46,838 nt of DNA from an uncultured Pelagibacteraceae bacterium (lineage in GTDB: Bacteria > Pseudomonadota > Alphaproteobacteria > Pelagibacterales > Pelagibacteraceae), in contig CABZXV010000007.1 of NCBI GenBank assembly GCA_902529785.1, positions 1 through 46,838 of the forward strand. The letters run 5' to 3'. This document shows, piece by piece, positions 19,314-29,761 of the stretch; within the stretch, counting starts at the first letter, position 1, and the number at the start of each line of letters is the position of its first letter. The notes under the pieces are model-generated. The model was not told the origin of the DNA, did not search any database, and saw nothing but the letters and a program-made list of their open reading frames with translations. Both the position numbers and the translations under genes were made by a program.

Positions 19314-19976
19314 ATGAAAAATATTAAAGCAATAATTTTCGATGCATATGGAACTCTATTTGACGTAAATTCTGCAGCTGAAAAGTGTAAAGATCAAATT
19401 GGTACTAAATGGGAAAATTTCTCAAATTATTGGAGGACTACTCAGTTAGAATATACTTGGCTTAGGAGTTTAATGACCAGGCATAAAGATTTTTGGAAAG
19501 TAACAGAAGATAGCCTAGATAAATCAATGAGAGTTTTCAATATTAATCCAGATATGAAATCTGAATTATTGGATCTTTACAAAATTTTATCTCCATACCC
19601 AGAAGTAAAAGAAACCCTCAAGTTATTGAGAGAAAAAAATTATAAACTTTCAATACTTTCAAACGGCACCCCTGCTCTTCTTGATGAATTAGTGAATAGA
19701 AATAATATCAATGATATTTTTGATGATATTTTTTCTGTAGAGGAAGTAAGTATTTTTAAACCAAATTCAAAAGTTTACGATATGCCAATTAAAAAATATA
19801 ATATTAAAAAGAAGGAAGTTGCTTTTTTAAGCGCAAATACTTGGGACGTGTCTGGAGGTGGAAATTATGGTTTTAACGCAATTTGGGTCAACAGAAACAA
19901 TGCCATTTTTGATAATTTGGATTACACACCAGAAAATGAAATAAATAATCTTAAACAGTTGCTTGATATTGTTTAG
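19314..19976 (+). CDS. L-2-haloacid dehalogenase (HAD type II)
   Basis: FDAYGTLFD, WRTTQLEYTWLRSLM, LSNG, FKPNSKVY, SANTWDVSGGGNYGF. Confidence 0.9.
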   Translation: MKNIKAIIFDAYGTLFDVNSAAEKCKDQIGTKWENFSNYWRTTQLEYTWLRSLMTRHKDFWKVTEDSLDKSMRVFNINPDMKSELLDLYKILSPYPEVKETLKLLREKNYKLSILSNGTPALLDELVNRNNINDIFDDIFSVEEVSIFKPNSKVYDMPIKKYNIKKKEVAFLSANTWDVSGGGNYGFNAIWVNRNNAIFDNLDYTPENEINNLKQLLDIV

Positions 19977-19997
19977 GCAAGATACTACTTTATAGAT

Positions 19998-20369
19998 ATG
20001 ACAAATATCCTCGACCTTATCGCAAGAATTTTAATCTCAACATTATTCCTTCTCAATGGTTTTTTTAAAATTGATAATTATGATGGAACTATTGAATGGA
20101 TGGAGAGTTATGGAGTACCTGGAATTTTAATTATACCAGCAATAATACTTGAGATAGTTGGACCAATTTTAATTATACTAGGATATAAAGCAAAGATATC
20201 AGCTGGTTTATTAAGTTTATTTTGTATTGCAACAGCAGTAATATTTCACAATGATTTTTCTGACCAAATCCAACTTGGATCATTTTTGAAAAATATAGCT
20301 TTAGCAGGTGGGTTTCTATTTATTTTCATTAATGGAACTAAAAATTTAAGCATAGATAAAAAATTCTAA
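19998..20369 (+). CDS. DoxX family membrane protein
   Basis: LIARILISTLFLLNGFFKI, GVPGILIIPAIILEIVGPILIILGY. Confidence 0.85.
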   Translation: MTNILDLIARILISTLFLLNGFFKIDNYDGTIEWMESYGVPGILIIPAIILEIVGPILIILGYKAKISAGLLSLFCIATAVIFHNDFSDQIQLGSFLKNIALAGGFLFIFINGTKNLSIDKKF

Positions 20370-20376
20370 ACATAAA

Positions 20377-21213
20377 ATGTCAAATATTGAAGTTAAACAA
20401 ATTATTGAACCTATGCCAGCATCTGACGGCGCAGGAGTTAAATTAAAAAGAAGCATTGGTGTAGAACCCAATTACTTTGATCCGTTTTTAATGTTGGATG
20501 AATTCGGATCAGAAAATAGTGAAGATTATATAGCAGGTTTTCCACCTCATCCTCATCGAGGTATTGAAACAGTGACTTATATGTTAGCTGGAGATTTTGA
20601 GCACAAAGACAGTACAGGAGGTGAAGGTAGAATGACTGCAGGAGATGTTCAGTGGATGAAAACAGGAAGTGGAATAATTCACTCTGAAATGCCTACAATG
20701 AAAGAAGGTAAGTTACATGGGTTTCAATTATGGATAAACATGCCAGCAAAACTAAAAATGAGCAAGCCTAGCTACATCTACATTGATGCTGATCAGATGC
20801 AAACTCACCTAGATGAAGAAAAAATAGTCAAAGTCATAGCTGGTAAATTTAGAAAAGCTGAAGGACCTATAAAAAAACATAATGTTGAACCTATTTATTT
20901 TGATATTGAATTAAATAAAGATAAAGAGTTTAATTTTGATTTACCATCCACCCACAATTCATTTATTTATTTAATTCAAGGAGAAATAAAAATTGGGGAA
21001 CAACAACACCAGAAAATTGAAAATTCAAAACTAATTCTTTTAGAGAAGGGTGAGAAACTTAAGGTTTATGGATCAACTAATGCTAAGTTCCTTCTGATTG
21101 CTGGAAAACCAATAGGTGAACAAATTGCAAGAGGTGGCCCTTTTGTCATGAATACTAAACAAGAAATCTTGCAAGCAGTCGAGGATTATCATAAAGGTAC
21201 ATTTGTAAAATAA
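20377..21213 (+). CDS. Pirin family protein
   Basis: DPFLMLDEFG, GFPPHPHRGIETVTYMLAG, HSEMP, GFQLWINMPAKLKM. Confidence 0.95.
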   Translation: MSNIEVKQIIEPMPASDGAGVKLKRSIGVEPNYFDPFLMLDEFGSENSEDYIAGFPPHPHRGIETVTYMLAGDFEHKDSTGGEGRMTAGDVQWMKTGSGIIHSEMPTMKEGKLHGFQLWINMPAKLKMSKPSYIYIDADQMQTHLDEEKIVKVIAGKFRKAEGPIKKHNVEPIYFDIELNKDKEFNFDLPSTHNSFIYLIQGEIKIGEQQHQKIENSKLILLEKGEKLKVYGSTNAKFLLIAGKPIGEQIARGGPFVMNTKQEILQAVEDYHKGTFVK

Positions 21214-21231
21214 AAAATTACTTTTGTAAAA

Positions 21232-22203
21232 ATGAAATCAATTAAAGTAACAAATACAGGTGGTCCTGAAGTTCTTAAGCTAGAGGACATTACTTTAGAT
21301 AAACCAGGTGTTGATGAGGTTCAGATAGAACACGTGTCTATTGGATTGAATTATATAGATACTTATCATAGATCGGGTTTATACCCTCTTCAACTACCAA
21401 CAGGAATTGGATTGGAAGCAGCAGGTGTAATTAAAGAAATTGGTTCAAATGTTTCTAATTTTTCAGTTGGAGATAAAGTTGCATATGCTGCAGCTCCATT
21501 AGGTTCATATTCAACTCACAGAAATTACCCATCAAAAAATATTGTAAAAGTTCCTGATAATATAGATTTAGAAATTATATCTAGTGCTATGACAAAAGGT
21601 ATGACAACTTTCTATTTATTGCACAAAACATATGTCCCACAAAAGGGAGAAACAGTTTTATTTCACGCAGCAGCTGGAGGTGTTGGACAATTCTTTTGTC
21701 AGTGGGCGAAAAGTTTAGGGCTAAACGTTATTGGAACAGTTGGAAGTGAAGAAAAAATAGAGATAGCAAAAAAGTATGGATGTGATGAAGTAATTAACTA
21801 TTCAAAGGAAGATTTTGCAAAAAAAGTTATGGAACTTACAGATGGCAAAGGTGTTTCTGTTGTTTATGATGGTGTAGGTAAATCAACTTATGATAAATCA
21901 ATTGACTGTTTAAAACTAAGAGGGACTATGGTTTCTTTTGGTAATGCATCAGGAGCACTTGATCCTATAATTGTTTCAAAATCTCTCCAACCAAAAGGTA
22001 TATATTTTGTAAGGCCAGCAATGAATCAATATTTTACAAATAGCGATGAAATACATGAGGCAGCCAGTATGTTATTTAAACAAATTTCATCAGGAAATGT
22101 AAAAATAGAAATTTATAAAAAATATAAATTAGAAGATGCTGTACAAGCTCACAAGGACTTAGAGGGAAGAAAGATCACTGGACCAGCAGTAATTATTCCT
22201 TAA
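21232..22203 (+). CDS. Quinone oxidoreductase (zinc-independent MDR family)
   Basis: GLNYIDTYHRSGLYP, GLEAAGVIKEIG, LFHAAAGGVGQFFCQWAKSLG. Confidence 0.93.
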   Translation: MKSIKVTNTGGPEVLKLEDITLDKPGVDEVQIEHVSIGLNYIDTYHRSGLYPLQLPTGIGLEAAGVIKEIGSNVSNFSVGDKVAYAAAPLGSYSTHRNYPSKNIVKVPDNIDLEIISSAMTKGMTTFYLLHKTYVPQKGETVLFHAAAGGVGQFFCQWAKSLGLNVIGTVGSEEKIEIAKKYGCDEVINYSKEDFAKKVMELTDGKGVSVVYDGVGKSTYDKSIDCLKLRGTMVSFGNASGALDPIIVSKSLQPKGIYFVRPAMNQYFTNSDEIHEAASMLFKQISSGNVKIEIYKKYKLEDAVQAHKDLEGRKITGPAVIIP

Positions 22204-22609
22204 ACTGGACATCCATATCTGACAGATGAAGTTTTAAAGCTTTACCTGAAATTTGTATTTCTCTTATAAAAAAAATAATTGAAATCATCATAGATAAACA
22301 GCATGACCCAAAAATTACCCTTGCAATAATCAAACTGTCTAAATAAAGAGCAAACACCGTAAGCATATTAAATAGAAAACCAAATGCCGCTGACATAATG
22401 GCAAATTTTAGTACTCCTATTCTGCTATTCAAGTTTATAAGTTGATCTTTCCACTCTGGTGGGGTGTGTTTTTCAAAAACGTATTCATCATGAATTTTTC
22501 TGATAAGTCCACTAAGGGTATGAAACCTATTGCTGTAAACGCTCATTATAAGAGGTATTGCTGGAAACATCAATGCAGTTACTGTGTAATCTATATTCAT
22601 TCGAATCAA
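22193..22609 (-). CDS. DUF2721 family membrane protein
   Basis: MFPAIPLIMSVYSNRF + two TM segments; convergent overlap with quinone oxidoreductase. Confidence 0.75.
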   Translation of the reverse strand: MIRMNIDYTVTALMFPAIPLIMSVYSNRFHTLSGLIRKIHDEYVFEKHTPPEWKDQLINLNSRIGVLKFAIMSAAFGFLFNMLTVFALYLDSLIIARVIFGSCCLSMMISIIFFIREIQISGKALKLHLSDMDVQFKE

Positions 22610-22652
22610 TTTGATTATGAAACTCTGCTTTGCTATTTACAAGTAAATTATT

Positions 22653-23519
22653 ATGCAAAACATTAAATTGTTCGTTGAGCTTACAAGATTTAACAGACCA
22701 ATAGGTTACATGCTTTTATTTTGGCCTTGCTTGTGGGGTCTCACTATTGCTTATGATTTCAATTCTGACTTGGAAATATTTTATTTTTATTCTTTTCTAT
22801 TTTTAATGGGTTCAATACTAATGAGGTCTGCTGGATGCATTGTAAATGACATAGTAGACAGAAATTTTGACAAAAAAGTTGAACGCACTAAAAATAGACC
22901 TATAGCATCTGGAAAAGTTTCAGTTAGACTTGGAATTATATATTCAATAGTTTTATGTGGATTAGCATTTTTAGTTTTAATCAATTTTAATATATTTACA
23001 ATATCGATGGCAATATTATCAATGCCACTTGCATTTACTTATCCTTTGATGAAAAGATTTACTTACTGGCCTCAATTATTTTTAGGTATTACTTTTAATT
23101 ATGGTCTTGTTCTTGCTTGGATATCAATAAATAATAGTATCTCTATAGTCCCGGTTATATTTTATATTGGGGCCATATTTTGGACACTCGGTTACGACAC
23201 AATTTATGGATATCAAGATATAAAAGATGATGAGATTATAGGAGTAAAATCTACCTCAATAAAATTTAAAAATAACCCTAAAATATTTATTTCTCTATGC
23301 TACTTATTATTTTTGATATCTTTAATAACTATAGGTGTTTTGATGAATTTTAAAATTATATATTTCTTTACTTTAATAATTATTTTTTTTCATCTTATAA
23401 TTTACCAAATTAAAAATCTAAATGTTGAAAGTCCAAATGAATGTTTGCAAAAATTTAAAAGTAATAATTATTTTGGATTAATTGTGTTTATAAATATTTT
23501 AATAGGGAAAATAATTTAA
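22653..23519 (+). CDS. ubiA: 4-hydroxybenzoate polyprenyltransferase
   Basis: FNRPIGYMLLFWPCLWGL, AGCIVNDIVDRNFDKKVERTKNRPIASGK, YDTIYGYQDIKDDEIIGVKSTSI. Confidence 0.95.
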   Translation: MQNIKLFVELTRFNRPIGYMLLFWPCLWGLTIAYDFNSDLEIFYFYSFLFLMGSILMRSAGCIVNDIVDRNFDKKVERTKNRPIASGKVSVRLGIIYSIVLCGLAFLVLINFNIFTISMAILSMPLAFTYPLMKRFTYWPQLFLGITFNYGLVLAWISINNSISIVPVIFYIGAIFWTLGYDTIYGYQDIKDDEIIGVKSTSIKFKNNPKIFISLCYLLFLISLITIGVLMNFKIIYFFTLIIIFFHLIIYQIKNLNVESPNECLQKFKSNNYFGLIVFINILIGKII

Positions 23520-25262
23520 ATGACAAATATTCAAATATTAAGAAGATTGTATCAGGAATACACCAAAGAGCATTTAAGTAAAATATTGTTAGCAGTTTTT
23601 TTTTCAATTTTAGTTGCAGCAAGTACATCAGCAACAGCCTGGTTATTGGATCCGGCTATTGACAAAATTTTTTTAAACAAAGACCAAAGTTTATTGTTAT
23701 TGATACCTTTTTTTATTATTTTGGCATTTGCAACAAAGGGTATATCACTTTATATGGCAAAAGTTTTGATGATAAATGTTGCAGAAGAAGTTAAAAAAAA
23801 AATTCAAATAAATATGTTATCATCTTTTATTAAAGCAGATACTGAATATATAGAAAACAAGCATACAGGAAGGTATATTTCCAATTTAAATTTTGATGTT
23901 AACCAAATTACTAACATGCTTAGTAATTCTTTTTTAAATTTCTTTAAGGATGGTTTAACTTTAATTGGTCTTCTTGGTGTTATGTTTTTTCAAAATTGGA
24001 GACTTTCTTTAATAGCAATAATAATGATACCTTTTGCATCAATTACTGCTAAAAAATTAGGAAAAAGAATGGGCAAAGTTGTAACGGAGGCTCAAGAAAA
24101 ATCAGGAGATTTAAATAAATATTTAGTTGATATATTCAAAAACCATAAAATAATTAAAATATTTCAAAGAGAAAAATTTGAGGAAGAGAGATCAGAAAAA
24201 TTTGTCGATGATCTTAAGAATAAATCAATAAAAATTGCAACAGTATTCATTAGAGCAACACCAATAATGGAGGTCTTAACAGGAATTATGATTGCTATCT
24301 TGATATTTTATTCTGGTAAATTAATAATGAATGATCAATTAAGTTTAAACAATTTTTTTTCATTTTTAGCAGCTATGATGTTGGCGTATCAACCGGTAAA
24401 ATCACTTGCCACAATTAATGTAGGAGTTGGACAAGGTTTATCTGCTGGTAAAAGAATACTTCCAATAATCGATATAAAAAATAAGGTTGAAAATAATAAA
24501 GATAAATCAAAAATAAACTTAGTGAATGGAGATATTATATTTAAGAATATAAATTTTAATTATTTATCAAATATTGAGAATAAAGTTTTAAATAATATAA
24601 ATATTAAAATAAATGGTCGTAAAATGACCGCTTTAGTTGGTCAAAGTGGTTCGGGTAAATCATCTTTGCTTAGTTTAATACCTAGAATTTATGATCCAAA
24701 ATCAGGGATTTTAGAAATTGATGGACAGAATATTAAAGATGTAAATTTGTTTTCTTTGAGAAAGGAAATATCAATAGTAGATCAAAATGTGACTCTATTT
24801 GATGATACAATTTTCAACAATATAAAATACGCAAAACCTCATGCAAGTGACGATGAGATCTACAACGCCGCTGAAAATTCAATGTGTGTTGATTTTATTG
24901 AAAAGTTAGAAAATAAATATCAAACAATGATTGGAGAAAATGGAATAAGATTATCTGGGGGAGAAAAACAAAGACTTTCTATTGCTAGAGCTTTTTTGAA
25001 AGATAGTAAGATTATTCTTTTAGATGAAGCAACCTCGTCGCTAGACTCCGAAACAGAAGAAAAAATTCAGAAGGCTCTTGATAAATTAACAACTAATAAA
25101 ACAACAGTGGTTATTGCACATAGACTTTCAACAATTCTAAATTCTGATAAAATTTATGTTATGGAAAAAGGAAATGTAATAGACTCTGGCAATCATGAAG
25201 AGCTTTTAAATAAATCAGAAACTTACAAAAATTTTTATAATAGGCAGATAAACAGAAGCTAA
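23520..25262 (+). CDS. msbA: Lipid A export ABC transporter, MsbA-like permease/ATPase
   Basis: ABC TM domain; Walker A GQSGSGKSS, LSGGEKQRLSIARAF, LLDEATSSLD; adjacent lipid A genes. Confidence 0.88.
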   Translation: MTNIQILRRLYQEYTKEHLSKILLAVFFSILVAASTSATAWLLDPAIDKIFLNKDQSLLLLIPFFIILAFATKGISLYMAKVLMINVAEEVKKKIQINMLSSFIKADTEYIENKHTGRYISNLNFDVNQITNMLSNSFLNFFKDGLTLIGLLGVMFFQNWRLSLIAIIMIPFASITAKKLGKRMGKVVTEAQEKSGDLNKYLVDIFKNHKIIKIFQREKFEEERSEKFVDDLKNKSIKIATVFIRATPIMEVLTGIMIAILIFYSGKLIMNDQLSLNNFFSFLAAMMLAYQPVKSLATINVGVGQGLSAGKRILPIIDIKNKVENNKDKSKINLVNGDIIFKNINFNYLSNIENKVLNNINIKINGRKMTALVGQSGSGKSSLLSLIPRIYDPKSGILEIDGQNIKDVNLFSLRKEISIVDQNVTLFDDTIFNNIKYAKPHASDDEIYNAAENSMCVDFIEKLENKYQTMIGENGIRLSGGEKQRLSIARAFLKDSKIILLDEATSSLDSETEEKIQKALDKLTTNKTTVVIAHRLSTILNSDKIYVMEKGNVIDSGNHEELLNKSETYKNFYNRQINRS

Positions 25263-26497
25263 TGTTTATTTTTTACAATATTTTTTTTTTAATAATATTA
25301 ATAATTTCCCCAATAATAATAATTGTTAGAATCTTTTTAGGAAAAGAGGATAGAACAAGGTTTAAAGAGAAATTCTGTTTTTTTTCAAAGAGAAATAAAA
25401 TCAACGGAATAATTTGGATACATGGTGCGAGTGTTGGAGAAATATTTAGTATAATTCCTATTGTAAAGAAATTTGAGAAGGACAAAAAAATAAAAAAAAT
25501 TTTAATTACATCTACAACAAAAAGTTCATCATATATTTTGTCTAAATATAAATTTAAAAAAACAGTACATCAATTTTATCCATTAGATTTAAATATCTTA
25601 ACTAAAATATTTATTGACCATTGGAAACCCAAAATAGCAATATTCGTGGACTCAGAGATTTGGCCGAATATGTTCAACAACTTGCATAAGAAGAATATTC
25701 CAATAATTCTCATAAATGCAAGAATTACAAAAAAATCATTTAATAGATGGAGATTTTTTCCAAAATTTTCAAAAAAACTATTTGAAAAAATAACAATTGC
25801 ATTACCTCAAAATATGGAAACCAAAAAGTATTTAAAATTGCTAGGAGTTAAAAATATTAAGACTGCAGGAAATCTTAAATTTTATGGGACTTCATTTTCT
25901 AACAATAACAATACAAAATTTAAAAAAAAATTTAATAAAAAAACTATTTTATGCGCCGCAAGTACTCACAAAAGTGAGGAATTATTTGTAGGAAAAGTCC
26001 ATAAAGAATTAAAGCCAAATATTAAAAATTTGTTAACTGTAATTATCCCAAGACATATAAATAGGAGAAAAGAGATAGCTGACGGATTATTAAGTATTGG
26101 TTTAAACTCAGAATTACATACAGAATGTAAAAAATTAAGAAAAAATACTGAAGTTTATATAGTTGATACTTATGGAGAGGCATCTAAATTCTACTCTCTT
26201 TCAAGGTTAACTTTTGTTGGAGGTTCTTTGATTCCGCATGGCGGTCAAAATCCTCTAGAACCAGCAAGAGAAGGAAATTATATATTATTTGGGCCAAACA
26301 CTGCTAATTTTAAAGAAGTATATCAAATGTTAGAAAAATTAAAAATTGCTTCTAAAATAAAATCGATAAGTAATATGAAAAATGTTTTTCTCAAGAAAAT
26401 TAATTATTCGAGAAATAGTAGAGTTAGTAAAAAATTAAACTCTTTGGGTAATAAAATAATAAATAAAAATATGCTGGAGATTAAAAAATTAATCTAA
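25262..26497 (+). CDS. waaA: 3-deoxy-D-manno-octulosonic acid transferase
   Basis: WIHGASVGEIFSIIPIV, ITSTTKSS, INARITKKS, GGSLIPHGGQNPLEPA. Confidence 0.94.
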   Translation: MFIFYNIFFLIILIISPIIIIVRIFLGKEDRTRFKEKFCFFSKRNKINGIIWIHGASVGEIFSIIPIVKKFEKDKKIKKILITSTTKSSSYILSKYKFKKTVHQFYPLDLNILTKIFIDHWKPKIAIFVDSEIWPNMFNNLHKKNIPIILINARITKKSFNRWRFFPKFSKKLFEKITIALPQNMETKKYLKLLGVKNIKTAGNLKFYGTSFSNNNNTKFKKKFNKKTILCAASTHKSEELFVGKVHKELKPNIKNLLTVIIPRHINRRKEIADGLLSIGLNSELHTECKKLRKNTEVYIVDTYGEASKFYSLSRLTFVGGSLIPHGGQNPLEPAREGNYILFGPNTANFKEVYQMLEKLKIASKIKSISNMKNVFLKKINYSRNSRVSKKLNSLGNKIINKNMLEIKKLI

Positions 26498-27418
26498 ATG
26501 AATATAAAAAAACCATTATTTTGGGATGATAAAAATATTATTTCATTATCTTTATATCCATTTTCATTAATTACACTGGGAATTAACTTTTTAAAAAACT
26601 TTTCAAATAACAAAAAAAATATAATTAAATCGATATGTGTAGGAAATATATATGTCGGCGGAACTGGAAAAACATCTCTAAGTATTGAAATAAATAATAT
26701 ATTAAGAAAAAGATTTAAAACTGTATTCATTAAAAAAAAATATATTGATCAACTTGATGAAAGAAATTTACTTAAAACTCATGGCAATTTAATAAGCCAT
26801 AACAAAAGAATTATCAGTTTGATTAAAGCTAAAAATACAAATAGATACAACTTAGCAATTCTAGATGATGGATTGCAGGATAAATCTATTAAATATGATA
26901 TATCTATTGCCTGCTTTAATACAAGCTATGGTATTGGAAATGGATATTTATTGCCAGCCGGTCCCTTAAGAGAAAATTTATCAAAGCTAACGAATTATAG
27001 TGCGATTTTTTTAAATGGTGAAAAAAAAAACAAAAAACTTTTCTTAACTTTAAAAAAATACAACAACAAGATTTTTTATTCAAATTATATACCTATTAAT
27101 TTAAAAAAGTTTAATAGAAAGAAGAAATATTTATATTTTTGTGGTATAGGAAACCCAGAAGAATTTAAAAATACACTCAAAAAATACAAGTTTAATATTA
27201 TAAAAAAATTTATATTTCCAGATCATCATTATTATAAAAATAAAGAAATTGATGAAATAAAAAAAATTGCGAAAGATAATAACTTAGAAATAATAACAAC
27301 AGAAAAAGATTATAAAAGATTGAATTCGAGAAATAAAAAAAATATTAAATATTTAAAAATTAAATTGAAAATTCAAAATTTGAACAAATTTAAAAATTTT
27401 CTTAAAGAGAGGCTATGA
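26498..27418 (+). CDS. lpxK: Tetraacyldisaccharide 4'-kinase
   Basis: CVGNIYVGGTGKTSLSIEI, AILDDGLQDKSI, LLPAGPLRE, EIITTEKDYKRL. Confidence 0.93.
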   Translation: MNIKKPLFWDDKNIISLSLYPFSLITLGINFLKNFSNNKKNIIKSICVGNIYVGGTGKTSLSIEINNILRKRFKTVFIKKKYIDQLDERNLLKTHGNLISHNKRIISLIKAKNTNRYNLAILDDGLQDKSIKYDISIACFNTSYGIGNGYLLPAGPLRENLSKLTNYSAIFLNGEKKNKKLFLTLKKYNNKIFYSNYIPINLKKFNRKKKYLYFCGIGNPEEFKNTLKKYKFNIIKKFIFPDHHYYKNKEIDEIKKIAKDNNLEIITTEKDYKRLNSRNKKNIKYLKIKLKIQNLNKFKNFLKERL

Positions 27419-28275
27419 GAAAAACAAAATATTTTTTTGAATACGTATTCATCAAATTATTTTTTACCATCTGCAAAATATTGGGATACAAATCTTCTTC
27501 TAATTTAGGATTTTATATAGGAAAAACTTTTGGAAATTTCTTTAGAAGCAAAGCATCTATTATTGAAAATATTAGAAAATCAAAAATTTTAATTAAAACA
27601 AGTGAAATTGAATTTGCCAAAAATGTCTTAGGAAATTATGGAAGAATTTTAGCAGAGTACCCATTTTTAGAAAATTTTAGAAATGATGATTTATCAAATT
27701 ATATTCAAATTGATGGGATAAAAAACCTTGAACAGATTAAAAAAAAAAACAAACCAGTTGTTTTTATTTCAGGACATTTTAGTAACTTTGAACTTATGGC
27801 AATGCAAATAGAAAAATCAGGAGTTAATTTAGCTGCAATTTATAGACCTTTAAATAATTCTTTTTTGAATAAAGATATGGAAAATATTCGATTAAACTAT
27901 ATTTGCAGAAATCAAATTAAAAAAGGAAGATCAGGAACTAGAAAAATTTTAGAAAACTTAAAGAAGGGTTATTCAATTGCGTTAATGATCGATCAGAGAG
28001 TGACAGAGGGTATTAAGATAAATTTTTTTGGAGATTTAGCATCTACAACAACAATACCCGCACAAATTATAAAAAAATATAAATGTGATTTGGTTCCTAT
28101 TTATATAGAGAGAAGTAGAAAATATCATTTCAAAATGTACGTTTCACAACCAATTGCTATAAGTTCAGAAAAATCTCAGGAGGAAATATCTGTACATTTG
28201 AATAAAATATTAGAAAAGATGATACTGAGAAATCCTGATCAATGGATTTGGACGCACAATAGATGGAGAAAATAG
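27415..28275 (+). CDS. Lipid A biosynthesis lauroyl acyltransferase (LpxL/HtrB family)
   Basis: FISGHFSNFELMA, AAIYRPLNN, ALMIDQRV, QWIWTHNRWR. Confidence 0.92.
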   Translation: MRKTKYFFEYVFIKLFFTICKILGYKSSSNLGFYIGKTFGNFFRSKASIIENIRKSKILIKTSEIEFAKNVLGNYGRILAEYPFLENFRNDDLSNYIQIDGIKNLEQIKKKNKPVVFISGHFSNFELMAMQIEKSGVNLAAIYRPLNNSFLNKDMENIRLNYICRNQIKKGRSGTRKILENLKKGYSIALMIDQRVTEGIKINFFGDLASTTTIPAQIIKKYKCDLVPIYIERSRKYHFKMYVSQPIAISSEKSQEEISVHLNKILEKMILRNPDQWIWTHNRWRK

Positions 28276-28286
28276 TTATAAATTAG

Positions 28287-28469
28287 CTATTTTTCTTTTT
28301 TAACAGCGGCTTCAACATAGGAGAAATAAGCTTCTTGTTCATCAACATTCCAGTAATTTAACTTTTCTAAAGGAATTTTGTTTCCTGAAACTGCACAAAT
28401 TACATAATCACCATCTTCAATAATTTCAAAATTATTTGGTAGATATTTTAATTTTGCTAACTTGTTCAT
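28287..28469 (-). CDS. DUF2093-like small protein
   Basis: 60 aa, KLKYLPNNFEIIEDGDYVICAVSGNKIPLEKLNYWNVDEQEAY. Confidence 0.75.
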   Translation of the reverse strand: MNKLAKLKYLPNNFEIIEDGDYVICAVSGNKIPLEKLNYWNVDEQEAYFSYVEAAVKKEK

Positions 28470-28495
28470 AATTTATAAGATATATATTTGAATAT

Positions 28496-29761
28496 ATGAA
28501 AATTGCAATTCTTGGAAATGGAGGAAGAGAGCATGCTATAGCGCATCAAATATCAAAGTCCGTAAAAGTAAGTAAATTATATTGCATACCAGGTAATGCT
28601 GGAACGATGACTATTGCTGAAAATATTTATTTAGATATTTTAAATTTTGAAAAACTATTAGATTTTGTAAAAAAGAAAAAAATAGACTTAGTTATTGTTG
28701 GCCCTGAAAAGCCTCTCGTTGAGGGTGTTGTAAATTTTCTTGAAGACAATGGAATAAAAGTATTTGGTCCAAGTAAAATCTCTTCTCAACTCGAGGGCTC
28801 TAAGATTTTTACAAAAAAAATATGTGAAAAGTATAATATACCTACTGCGAAATTTGGAATTTTTGACTCAAGTGAAAGTGCATACAAATATTTAGAAGAT
28901 GCAAATAAACCAATTGTAGTTAAAGCTGATTGTCTAGCTGCAGGTAAAGGAGTTTATATATGCAGAGATACTGAGAGTGCAAAAAATGCAGTAAATGAAA
29001 TATTTAATGGTAAATTTGGTATTGCTAATCAAGTCCTTATTGAAGAATTTTTAGAAGGAGAAGAAATGAGCTACTTCATATTATCAGATGGTAAAACATT
29101 TAAAAAATTCAATACCGCTCAAGACCACAAAAGAGTTGGGGAAGGAGATAAAGGTAAAAATACTGGAGGAATGGGTGCTTATTCACCTTCAGGCCTAATC
29201 AATGAAGACTTAGACTCAAAAATTATTAATAATATTGTTAAACCAACTTTTAAAGCAATTAAAGATATGGGGGAGACTTATAAAGGATTTTTGTATGTTG
29301 GCCTCATGATAAAAGATAATAAACCGTATCTAGTTGAATATAACGTAAGAATGGGAGACCCAGAATGTCAAACTATTTTACCATTATTGCATTCTGATTT
29401 TTTAGAATTAATCCTTTCTTGCTGTGAAGAAAAATTAGAAAATCAAATAATAGAGTGGAAAAATAAAAAAAGTATTTGCATTGTCTTATGTTCAAATGGA
29501 TATCCAGAAAATTATAGAAAAAACATAGAAATTCCTAATTTAAATACGATAGCAAATGATGATAAATCTTTTATCTATCATGCTGGTACTAGTTTAGTAG
29601 GAAGAAAATTTTATGCTATTGGAGGAAGAGTACTTAATTTTGTAAGCATTTCTGAAAATCTTAAAAATTCAAGAGATAATGTGATTAACAAAATAGATAG
29701 TTTAAACTGGAAAAATGGTTTCTATAGAAAAGATATTGGTTACAAAATTATTGATAAATGA
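28496..29761 (+). CDS. purD: Phosphoribosylamine-glycine ligase
   Basis: ILGNGGREHAIAHQI, GPEKPLVEGVV, VKADCLAAGKGV, NVRMGDPECQ. Confidence 0.97.
   Translation: MKIAILGNGGREHAIAHQISKSVKVSKLYCIPGNAGTMTIAENIYLDILNFEKLLDFVKKKKIDLVIVGPEKPLVEGVVNFLEDNGIKVFGPSKISSQLEGSKIFTKKICEKYNIPTAKFGIFDSSESAYKYLEDANKPIVVKADCLAAGKGVYICRDTESAKNAVNEIFNGKFGIANQVLIEEFLEGEEMSYFILSDGKTFKKFNTAQDHKRVGEGDKGKNTGGMGAYSPSGLINEDLDSKIINNIVKPTFKAIKDMGETYKGFLYVGLMIKDNKPYLVEYNVRMGDPECQTILPLLHSDFLELILSCCEEKLENQIIEWKNKKSICIVLCSNGYPENYRKNIEIPNLNTIANDDKSFIYHAGTSLVGRKFYAIGGRVLNFVSISENLKNSRDNVINKIDSLNWKNGFYRKDIGYKIIDK

Noticed and set aside
22442-22666. 74-aa plus-strand ORF antisense to DUF2721
   Set aside because: Overlaps DUF2721 on the other strand and the ubiA start; no recognisable domain.
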